DNA from: Armadillidium nasatum
Taxonomy: Eukaryota > Arthropoda > Malacostraca > Isopoda > Armadillidiidae
Direction of reading: 5' to 3'
DNA length: 35,000 bases
Assembly: GCA_009176605.1 (NCBI GenBank)
Contig: SEYY01021793.1
Location: 155,001-190,000, forward strand
Numbering within the stretch: position 1 is the stretch's first letter; every line of letters begins with the position of its first letter. A model generated the notes under the pieces. It did no database searches. It was not told the DNA's origin and worked only from the letters and a program-made list of their open reading frames with translations. A program made the translations under genes and the position numbers. Positions 19,172 through 35,000 of this stretch are shown here, piece by piece.

Positions 19172-19646
19172 GAACTCCAATATTCGTCATTAATCCGTTC
19201 CCGAGGGGATGACGAATATCGAAAAAGACGAATATCGAATAATTTTTTCCCATAGGAATTAACTAAAAATGGATTAATTCGTTCCCAGCCTCGAATTTTG
19301 CCTATCTATTCTTTAACAATAAAAATTTTCACTCTAGAATCGATCTCTGAAATCATTTCAAACACTGTACAATTTAACTACAGTACATATTAAACAGCGT
19401 ACTGCCATAAATAATACGTAATACGCACTGTGTAGGCCTACATAAATGCTAAACAAATAAAATTTTAAAAAGAAATTTACCTTTTGGATGAGAAAAACAA
19501 TGATTGTTATTAAGAGTTTTTATTTTTAAGGTTATAGGCTTTCGTAGGTAGGACGAATATTGAATTTTTCGAAAAATTTGACAAAAAAACAGGGCGAATA
19601 TCGAAAAAGACGAATACTGGAGGGGACGAATATTGGAGTTCCACTG
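19167..19646. mobile_element. 480-bp MITE, Tc1/mariner superfamily (pogo/Tigger-like)
   Basis: Perfect 21-bp terminal inverted repeats: the left, 19168-19188, begins AGTGGAACTCC; the right, 19625-19645, ends GGAGTTCCACT. TA flanks both sides, as expected for a TA target duplication. Subterminal repeats of GACGAATATCGAA occur at both ends, and the interior has GGATTAATTCGTTCCC and CCATAGGAA blocks, typical of pogo/Tigger-type non-autonomous elements. No transposase is encoded. The superfamily call rests on TIR style and TA target. Confidence 0.85.
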
Positions 19647-19648
19647 TA

Positions 19649-20982
19649 TATTGAACTGCAGAAAAACACTTTTGTATAATAAAAATATCAAAAACCTGAA
19701 AATTTTATACAGAGACATACAGTAAATATTATATAAGGAGGATACTACTTTGAATAATGGTTGAGAAATATATTGATGTATCAATATAAAAATAGATATT
19801 CAATAAATATCAATATATAATGAAAGAATAAACTCACCACCACTAACAGATATATGTTTAATGTATTTATATACATTTATCGAACATCTCTATTGTATAT
19901 AAAAATATATTGGTACATCCATAATAAAAATGACAGCCTCTCTACACAATAATAGGTAAATATCTCTTGTAAATTTATTTATTTAATTATTTATTTATTT
20001 ATTTTTTTTATATTTTTTAAATTTTTTTTGGCATTCCTATTGTACAAAAGTGGTTTTTGTAGTTCATTAAGATTTATTTAAAGCATTTAAATATAGTCTT
20101 TATAGTTTTAAGAGTTCGAAAAGCAAATTACAGTAACGATAAAATTAAACATTTTAGGTTGACATCCTACCAAAACAAATACATAACATTATTTATTTAT
20201 TTTCTTTTGTACACATGTTGAGCACTGCTTCTACGAAAACATAAATTCATTATGGAAAATGTAATGTAGCGGGGATGAGCGCTGTTATACCAAATATAAA
20301 TAGCAAAAATTTTACCAGAACTTGACCAAAAGTAATATCTGTACTCCAAAATCAATTTTACATCAAATTCAAAAGCGAAAGACCAAAATCACAATTTATT
20401 TTCCTTTGTATTTTTAAATAAGCCACCACGGTAGAGACAAAAGTAAACATATATCACAGTCTAATGTGTTTGTACCAAAGTAATGAATTATTAAAAGTCT
20501 TGATAAGTTGATAACGGTACTTTGAGAGTTGTCGATCAAGATTTCAAGTCGATTAATTTTCTGTCTTCTTTCAGAAAATATTTTTTTTTTATAGCTTAAA
20601 TTTAAAATTTTTATTTGGAATTTTTATGGTATAATTAATAAGAGAAGTAAAATATATTAATTGCAGAAAAAATTTAGGAAATTACGTTTTACTTCTACTA
20701 AACTTTGCAATATATTTTCGAGGTACCATTTTTTAAAACCGTGTTCTAATAAATATTTAAAGACATCACTATCAGCAACATAATACGTTATCTGTATCGT
20801 TTTAATCATTATAGATATTATAAAAGTTCACAAGAACACAAAAATGCGGAAAATATTCAGTTATACTTAGAAATTCTTTCAGGAAACTAAAATACCAAAA
20901 GCAAGAACTAAAGATCTTATCGTGAAAAGAACAAATTATCCAATTTTAATGCAATTAAAGTATCGAAGAAATTCATGGTTCA
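19649..20982. other. intergenic, no gene seen
   Basis: AT-rich 1.3 kb with short (ATTT)n around 19978-20003 and no recognisable coding or repeat family. Confidence 0.5.
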
Positions 20983-22018
20983 ATGGCTCCAGCTCTCATA
21001 CTATTCAGAAGAAAAACTGCGTATCGGGGTAGAAAAAAACCCATTATCCTACCAACCTCACTCGGAATCTTTGACTGGATAAAATTCGACAGGTTAAGCC
21101 GACTTTCATTAACGATACTCGAATTGCTAAAAATTTCTGGTCTCTTGCCAAAAATGCATCCAACAACTTCTGCAAATCCTCTTATTCGCTGTGAGGGATC
21201 TGTTGCTAACGCCCCTTCTGAATATGTTAATCTCTTCGGCCTCCTTTTTATCTAAATCCACTCGAATGATTCTAGCATCCCTCCTCCATCTTCTCTCACG
21301 TGTATGTCCCATATATTTATCTATTATATCAAACAGTCAACTGAATGTGATCATAAATCTTTGAACATTAGAATGACTAGTGTCCCAGATGACATTCCTT
21401 CATGTGTTTTCGGGGGCTGTGTTTCCGATCTTGAACCCGTTTTCGTTCAACTTTACTCTGTATGCTTTATTACTAATAATTTTTCTCAATGCTGAAAACA
21501 CACGATGTTCAGCAATCCCGAAAGGTGGCTGCTCTGAACCTTGCAACTATCGTCCTATAATGGGTCTAACTTGTATTCTATCTAAAATTTTTGAACTATT
21601 CTCAACTTTCATTTGATGGGTCCCATTCACTTTCAGGGCGCTCGAGGCTTACATGTGAAATACTTTCCTATCTTACTTATCTATGAAATTCTACTTTTAA
21701 AAACTACAGGAAGCCATGTGTGGATACGCTTTACGTATCTAAGGCTTTTTAACTGGTATGGCACGAGTCCCTACTCTTTAAGCTTCCTTTCTTTGCATGG
21801 GTTTCCTCCCCTTAACTCACTCGTGTCTCAAATCCTCCCAAACCGCTCATAATTGTGGTGTTCCTAAGGGTTGTTCTTTTTCCTATTCCATTCTTAATTA
21901 TCGTCAACGATCTCGTTGCACTTCTACATTCAGTTCTTCTTATGATGAAGACTCAGATCTCCACTTATTTCAGGAAAAGGAGGAGGAGGAGAAAAAAAAA
22001 AAAAGTGGGGAGGAATGA
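20983..22018 (+). mobile_element. decayed non-LTR retrotransposon fragment (CR1/L2-like RT)
   Basis: Reads in shifting plus frames. FWSLAKNASNNFCKSS is at about 21.14 kb and NLFGLLF at 21.23 kb. LEPVFVQLYSVCF, a Trp-lost SQCxK and PKGGCSEPCNYRPI (RT motif xPSNYRPI) follow at 21.43-21.56 kb, then LSKIFE. At 21.85 kb comes NCGVPKGCSFSYSILNY, a degraded GVPQGSxLxPxLF, then YDEDSDLH where YADDTxL is expected. Multiple frameshifts and a lost catalytic motif show it is dead. Order and spacing fit one element; the clade is inferred. Confidence 0.75.
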
Positions 22019-22124
22019 AATTTAGATAAGAAAATATATTTAATATCTTTCCTTGACTAAATGTAAGTTAATTATTAAATTGAAGTTACAACTAAATCTT
22101 TACTAAACATTACTTTTAATATAA

Positions 22125-22130
22125 TTTATT
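22125..22130 (-). terminator. candidate poly(A) signal of PRKRIP1
   Basis: AATAAA on the minus strand about 70 nt past the stop; plausible by position. Confidence 0.45.
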
Positions 22131-22198
22131 TAATAAAGTATCTCAGAAAATAATACAATTATCCTACAGAAATATCAAAATAAAAATGTTCGCTTTCT

Positions 22199-26450
<4,252 letters not shown>

Positions 26451-27150
26451 ATTAAAATTTTGTTCTGTAACTGAAATTATTTACTGGCACTTTTTTTTTA
26501 AGGGATCTGCTCAAGAAATGTTAATAAAATTTAAAAAATAATGCAGTACACATAGTGAAAATAAAACTTGGCAAAATCACAACATAAAAATAGCTAACTA
26601 TATAATAAATATGCAATTAATATTGATTAATTGCCCTGCTATAAAGAGCTACAAAGAAGTGATTTTGAGTAGTAAGGATCTGCTGAAAATGAAAATGACT
26701 TTATCTATTCATTTTACTAGTAAAGACAACATATTAAAAGGAAGGATAGTGAATGTCCTTAAAATTAAACGCCTCAAATATTTTTACTCATATATTTAGA
26801 TACTTTATTTTTTTACTTAATGATTTCATATTCATTTCTTATCTATTTAAGTTCATTTTACACTTACTTTTAATATTCTATATGAGGAAAGTTACATTAG
26901 GTTAGATTATCTTATGCTTGGTTATATTAGGTTTTCACATATTACACTGTGACATTAGGATCAAATTTTCATTATATTAGATATAGTAAGGTTAGGTTTC
27001 TTGAATTTAGTGGTTTAAATTGTAGTTAAATTGGAGAAAGAGAGAGAGAGAGACAAAAGGTTATATTTTCTTTGCTCTTTTATCTGTTTAAATAATTGTG
27101 TATTTATAACATATTTGGTTCACTACAATAATCAATTTTAAATATTTCAA
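26451..27150. other. intergenic, no gene seen
   Basis: AT-rich, with several GGTTAGATTA/TTAGGTT-type motifs at 26.9-27.0 kb and a short (GA)n at 27039-27053. The frame at 26611-26799 has no recognisable domain. Confidence 0.5.
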
Positions 27151-27159
27151 AGTTACCAT

Positions 27160-27530
27160 GAGATACCAGAAGAATGGAAAATTGTTTTCTTTGTTCAAAA
27201 TATGGGAAAAGTAGCAAGGGTGGTATTTGAAATTTCAGGTTAGGTCAGTTTGCTATAAATAGTAAAAGTTCTAGAAAAAAAAATAAAAATTTAACTAAAA
27301 AGACTTTGTCTGATTCTAAAATGTTTAAAGAAAAGTAAGTCATGTCAGATGAATCTTTTGGAATTTACTTGTTGCATGGACAAAGGAGAGTCGGTTGATA
27401 CTGTACATCTTGATTTTAGTAAGGCTTTTGAAAAAGTAGATGCACAAGTTATCTCAGTAAGCTTCTGGAGATTATTATTATATAATGGGATACAGGAGTG
27501 GTTGAAAGACATGTTAAAAGATAATTAAAA
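27160..27530 (+). mobile_element. CR1/L2-like reverse transcriptase fragment
   Basis: IPEEWKIVFFV at 27163 matches the xPEEWxxAxVVPI entry of the RT. A decayed KVLEKKIKI stretch follows, then an open segment from 27340: SCQMNLLEFTC, CMDKGESVDTVHLDFSKAFE (RT motif A, usually DFSKAFDxV), KVDAQV, YNGIQEWLKDML. In-frame stops and loss of the second aspartate (E for D in KAFE) show it is dead. No YADD block follows, so the fragment is truncated. Confidence 0.8.
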
Positions 27531-28158
27531 AAAAAAATGTAAAAAAAAAAATAGTTATAGCTTTAAAAAATATTGGATCAAAATATACCAGTTTTAATAA
27601 AAGTATGAACTAATTATTTTGTGTGAGATTTTAGTTGTTTCAATGCAGTTAATTTTTTTCTAAAATATTTTTTATATATAAAATTTTTTTTTAAAGATAT
27701 ATTAGTATTTCAGATTTTTTACAGCTAAGGTTTATAACTGAAATTATTAAAACAACTTTAACACAGAATAGTTGGCAAGTAGTCTCTCAATAGCTTCCAA
27801 AACAATTTCATCTTAGAATTCAGCATACTAATATTACTTTTAAATTTTTACAGTAAATTTTAATAATTTTTCTATTCTATAAAAGTACTTTAAGTAAATG
27901 TGTCATTGACAGTAGTGGATTTTTTAGTACAAGTTTCTCGCTCTACAAGGTTGCTGAAACTAACAACACATTGTATGTATAACAAGGTTGCTGGATCAGA
28001 GTTATTATGAAAATTTAACATTTTTGTATAACTATTTTGGAGCTAAAAATATAAAGTTCAAAATTATGTGAAAGCCACATTGTCAAATACAGTCCCCCCC
28101 AAAAAAAAAATAAATAAATAAATACATATGTAAAATATTAAAATATTATGTCTAATTT

Positions 28159-28264
28159 AGCGAAGTGATTTTTTGCTAGTTTAGGTCAATTTTCTGGCCT
28201 AGGTATAGTTAACGAAGTGGATTTTGGGTAGATTAGGTCTATTTTCTGGCTGTTAGGCATAGTT
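28159..28264. repeat. two tandem copies of a ~53-bp unit
   Basis: 28159-28210 and 28211-28264 both read CGAAGTG(G)ATTTT...TAGxTTAGGTCxATTTTCTGGC...TATAGTT or GCATAGTT. The second copy runs into the palindrome. Confidence 0.75.
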
Positions 28265-28371
28265 TTACCCTTTAAGTTCAGGTTAGGTTAAGTCAAACTA
28301 GTTTGTTAGATCTAACAAACTTGTTTGACTTAACCTAACCTGGACTTCAAACGGGTAAAACTACTCCTAAC
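28251..28371. repeat. ~120-bp near-perfect palindrome
   Basis: Centred between 28310 and 28311 at AGATCT. Arms include GGTTAGGTTAAGTCAAACTA on the left and its near-perfect reverse complement on the right, extending outward through GGGTAAAACT and CCTAAC. There is no spacer. Confidence 0.9.
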
Positions 28372-28448
28372 GGTATATTGTTATTTTCAGCAATCTGGTC
28401 TCGTACGAAAAAATCCATTACTGTGAATGCTACAATTACCAAGAAGAG

Positions 28449-28716
28449 CATAAGCCGTCCCTCCAGGTAGACAAAATACTGACCCTTCAGCCCATCACAA
28501 GTTCAAGACTTATGAAGCTCTCCCAAATATGACTGACTCAACTGACTTGGGTCATTGTCTAATTTTTTTGTTTTGTTTTTGAGAGAGGTCCTCACCTACG
28601 AGGGCATATGCCGTCCTTCCAGGCAGACAAAATACTGCCCTTCAGGCCATCACAAGTTCTTCACCTTTGTGCTCTCCCAAAGACCTCCACTTCTTTTCTT
28701 GGTCATTGTCTAGATA
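28449..28716. repeat. tandem duplicated ~110-bp block (two copies)
   Basis: 28449-28560 and 28606-28716 share GCCGTCCxTCCAGGxAGACA, then CAAAATACTG, CATCACAAGTTC, GCTCTCCCAAA and GGTCATTGTCTA in order. The second copy also matches 6331-6390 in reverse complement. Origin unknown. Confidence 0.75.
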
Positions 28717-28963
28717 CATGCAAAGTTTACCACAAGGTCGAAATGTACCATAATAAAAGTATCTTAGTAATTTTTTTTTTTCTTCCAGCAATGCAATTAC
28801 TAAGATCATATGCTGGTGCTTCATTCAAATATGAAATTATCATCACTATTTCCCTCATTACGGTTTCCAAACATTATTAGTTTTACCATCACCAACAGTA
28901 TCTTGGTTTCTTCATTTTATTTATTTATTACTTCGTTATTATTTTCCTTTTTCAATAATTCTA

Positions 28964-29063
28964 AGTTCTGTCCAAAGACTCAAAGAGAACTCGAAATTCT
29001 GTCAAAAGACAACTTCAAAAATCTGTAAAAAGACAACTTCAAAATTCCGTCAAAAGACAACTT
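28964..29063. repeat. short tandem repeat of ~24 bp, three to four copies
   Basis: Units of the type AATTCTGTCAAAAGACAACT at 28995, 29019 and 29042, with a degenerate copy before them. Confidence 0.7.
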
Positions 29064-29272
29064 AGTAACATAGTATAGAGTACCGTGTTAGTAATTTACT
29101 TTCTAAGAGAGATTTAATTTACCTTGTTGATAAAGGTCTCTTACTCTCAATAAAGAGAGTCTTGACCAGATTTTATTTATTTATTTTATTTTTTGGTGAA
29201 GTTTCAAAAAATTAGGGGTAAGGGCAATCTTCCGAAAGAAAAATCCCACTCAGCCATGAAGCTTTTAAAAAT

Positions 29273-29338
29273 ATTCCTTTAATCATTTTTTTTCCAGCAA
29301 TGCAATTACTAAGATCATATGCTGATTCCTTTAATCAT
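29273..29338 (-). mobile_element. 38-bp poly(A)-tailed micro-retroinsertion with 14-bp target duplication
   Basis: ATTCCTTTAATCAT occurs at 29273-29286 and again at 29325-29338. Between them lie a T-run and a 33-bp piece identical to 28783-28815. Read on the minus strand, this is a short sequence ending in poly(A) flanked by direct repeats, as expected of a severely 5'-truncated retroposition. Confidence 0.7.
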
Positions 29339-30795
29339 AGAAGTTTGTACCACAGTATAAATATATTCCAACTCCTCTCTTCTTCTAGACTTCACCTCTT
29401 GTTCATAACCGAAATTCAGGAGCTTGTGCTTTATGAGAGAAATCCCTTCTCTTTCTTGCCAGTCTACGACTAAATTCATTTGTTTTGTTAATTTACTTCC
29501 TAATTCTACTGACTTTTCTAAATTTTTCGACAATCTAGACTCAAAAGAGAACACAATCCCACTTCTTTATAACTGGTGAACTAGCTTTCTATTTCATAAT
29601 CTAAAATAACCCTGAGAAAGATAGCGAAGCTCCGCACTCGTATCTTTTATAGCCTTGAAGATAAACCCATTCTAATTCTTCTCTTTATACTGTTAAATTC
29701 TTTCCACTTCTTGATTCCTCCGATCACTTTCTAATCTCTGTATCCTCTTCTTTTCTCTTCAAGGTTTCAACAAGAAGACTCCCTCTTACTGAAACGAAAC
29801 GTTTTTGTCATTTCGATGCCGCAAACTGGTCAGACTTACAGTCGAACTTTTTTGACATCCTTGGAATGGTTACTGCTTTGGTGGGAGAGTTCTCGCCGTG
29901 CACTGAACGCATAACCAATCGATTCTCTTTGGCGAAATGTATACACTCCATATTCTTTCCCTTCAACTAAACCTAGAAACACTTGGTTTATCTCTTCTAG
30001 TTCTAGTGTTATAAACGGCAGGGATGCTTGCCTTCAGGAATTTCCAACATATTCAAACTCATGAAACTCACATAACTTATATTTATTCCCGGAATGTGCA
30101 AAACCTTTTCTCCGTATCACTGAAAACTCTTTTCTTCGTAGAAAATGAAATAATCTTTCTGGTTTCACTTTCTCACGCCCTTTCTAGCGTTTTGTAAAAG
30201 GTATTTTGTATTTTCTGACTGTATAATTGCCATTTTGCCTTCTGCCAAAGCTCAACTCTTCCTTCAAACTTTGTCTCTAATTCCTTTGCAGACGATATCG
30301 GAGCTATTCCTGCTCCTTTAATTAACCACCTTCAATTAATTTATGCCTGAAATTGTAATTTCATCTAAAGACGTCATTTCTGTCCTCTCTGAGCTTAACA
30401 CTAAGAAAGCTTATAGTCACTAACTCTTTCCAGTCTCTTTCTTTCCTTCGAGTTGATGTCTCGTTCTGTCTTACTATCGGTATTACTACGAACATTCCCC
30501 TTCTGAAATTTCTAGTCACATACCTCTCCCACTGAGAAATGCTTGTACAACACGCTATTCTAAGCATCCAAATCCTATCTATATCTAATTCTCTGATCCC
30601 AGAATTAACCGCTATACTCAATCTTATATGAACTCTACTGGTAAAATTTTAAACATAGTCCCTTATCTGTTTTTTCAAATTCCTTTTATCTGCAAACCCT
30701 TAAAAACCGTCTGCAGAAAATTAAATTTAAATTTAGTCTTGATTACGATGATTTCCAGAGTCTTGTGGAATTGTTAAGCCTCTGGCATTTGCCAA
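29330..30795 (+). mobile_element. decayed non-LTR retrotransposon fragment (endonuclease/RT linker), CR1/L2-like
   Basis: Plus-strand pieces in shifting frames: FVISMPQTGQTYSRTFLT (29.81 kb), RNTWFISSSSSVINGRDACL (29.97 kb; compare WFxxxC...xRDxAxxx linker motifs), then SKDVISVLSELNTKKAY at 30.36 kb (typical xxVxxVLxxLDTxKAxGPDG entry to the RT) and SHIPLPLRNACTTRYSKHP. It ends at the (TA)n/(TG)n tract. It appears to be the same style of element as 20983-22018. Confidence 0.55.
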
Positions 30796-30796
30796 T

Positions 30797-30955
<159 letters not shown>

Positions 30956-30959
30956 CGTA

Positions 30960-33955
<2,996 letters not shown>

Positions 33956-34071
33956 GAATGTAGTTTCAAGTATAGTAGAACATTTATATTAAGCTGAGAT
34001 GTAAGTGATCCTATATATTGAAGTTTTAATTATATTTTTGTTTAGGCACAGTTGGAAAATGAAGCGTGGGT

Positions 34072-34092
34072 CTGAAGATATTAGTGAGAAAC
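34072..34092 (+). other. second CTGAAGA...GAAAC motif
   Basis: Plus-strand CTGAAGA followed nine bases later by GAAAC, similar in layout to the motif in the Penelope-like 3' end at 33338-33367. May mark a further element end; weak. Confidence 0.25.
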
Positions 34093-34166
34093 TCGTTAAA
34101 ACAATTCTCCACTTGGAACTTCGGGAATAAATTAAAATGGAAAAGTATTTTAATAAGTTCCATCTC

Positions 34167-34300
<134 letters not shown>

Positions 34301-34314
34301 TCGAGTTTGCAAGT

Positions 34315-35000
34315 GAAATAATGGGAAAAAAGAAAACGGAGGAGGAAGAAAGAAGAGGACGGTATGGTGGAATGAGGAGGTTAGGAATGCCGTGAAACTC
34401 AAGAACAAGGAATATAGGAAATGGATGAAAACAAGAACAGAGGAAAATAGAAGAGAATATGTGAGAGCGAGAAATCATGCAGAAGATGTGAAAAGAAGAA
34501 ATAAAGATTCCACATGGATCAGAATAGGAAGAGAATTGAAGGAAGATATGCAAGGGGACAAGAAAACTTGTATATGGAATGGCCAAGAACATGAAAGCAA
34601 TTAAAGAACCAGAAACACATGTGGTTTTGAATAAAGAGGGAGAACCGCTTCTGGAGGAGACAGAGGTAGCGGAAAGATGGAGAGAGTATTTTGAGGAATT
34701 GCTGAATGTACAGGAAGAAGAGGAGGAGGTGGAAATAGTGGAGGCACCCCTAGAGAAAGACAAGGACTAGAGGAAACCAGATTGATTCAGTTAGAAGAGG
34801 TGAGAGAGGCAATTAAAATGTTAAGAAACGGGAAAAGTGCAGGATACGATGGACTTAGTAACGAGTTATTCAAGACAGGGGACGGAATGACTAAGTGGTT
34901 AACATTGATATTCAACAAGGTATGGGAAGAAGGAAAAATACCAACAGAATGGAGGAAAGCAGTAATCTGCCCAATACATAAAAAGGGAGATAGAAGAGAA
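34315..35000 (+). mobile_element. non-LTR retrotransposon ORF2 fragment (RTE/Jockey-like), runs off window
   Basis: Frame 1 from 34317: TVWWNEEVRNAVKLKNKEYR and further to a stop at 34602. Frame 2 (34579-34770): PETHVVLNKEGE, VAERWREYFEELLN (the WxEYFxxLLN linker motif), then a stop. Frame 1 resumes: QLEEVREAIKMLRNGKSAGY with DGLSNELFK, IFNKVWEEGKIPTEWRKAVI and CPIHKKGDR, the start of the RT domain just before NYRGI. Two frameshifts (about 34.58 and 34.77 kb) break it. The endonuclease is missing: the element begins at the (TA)n junction. The remaining RT lies beyond the window. Confidence 0.9.

Noticed and set aside
28280-28350. Telomeric repeat insertion
   Set aside because: Only one or two GGTTAGG units occur per arm; too few for an interstitial telomere.

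Overview
This is eukaryotic nuclear DNA: four protein genes split by GT-AG introns, surrounded by decayed transposable elements and very long (TA)n microsatellites. The mix of AT-rich sequence, GGTTAGG-type motifs, tRNA-derived SINEs, a pogo/Tigger-like MITE, a Penelope-like GIY-YIG fragment and several CR1/L2-, Jockey- and RTE-like reverse transcriptase remnants fits an arthropod, perhaps a crustacean. The species cannot be fixed from the sequence, and nothing bacterial, plasmid or CRISPR-like is present.

Layout. 1-4511 (+): the 3' exons of NSMCE3, the MAGE-domain subunit of SMC5/6; its 5' part lies off the left edge. 4843-7480 (-): a two-BIR, IAP-like gene in four exons, facing NSMCE3 tail to tail. 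Its reading frame is broken in three places, so it is either a young pseudogene or poorly assembled. 11027-17625 (-): a complete NUP37 gene (nuclear-pore Y complex; six coding exons, about 322 residues). Its fifth intron holds a 3-kb 5'-truncated endonuclease/RT retrotransposon. 22199-26450 (-): a complete PRKRIP1 gene (spliceosomal protein; three coding exons, 180 residues). Its second intron holds two tRNA-derived SINEs and about 620 bp of (AACT)n. 26451-35000: no host gene recognised, only transposon remnants (CR1-like RT at 27.2-27.5 kb, CR1/L2-like fragment at 29.3-30.8 kb, a GIY-YIG Penelope-like fragment at 33.3-33.95 kb, an RTE/Jockey-like RT running off the right edge), a 120-bp palindrome and repeats.

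The four host genes are housekeeping genes of separate processes (genome stability, apoptosis-type BIR proteins, nuclear pore, splicing); their adjacency implies no pathway.

The most distinctive signal is the (TA)n tracts: 16 of them, about 2.3 kb in total. They sit repeatedly at two kinds of place, within 2-25 nt of splice sites (NUP37 introns 1, 3, 4 and 5; PRKRIP1 intron 1) and directly at transposable-element ends. Other notable items are a probable GC-AG intron in NUP37, a 38-bp poly(A)-tailed micro-retroinsertion with a 14-bp target duplication at 29273-29338, and a SINE followed by a giant (AACT)n tail.
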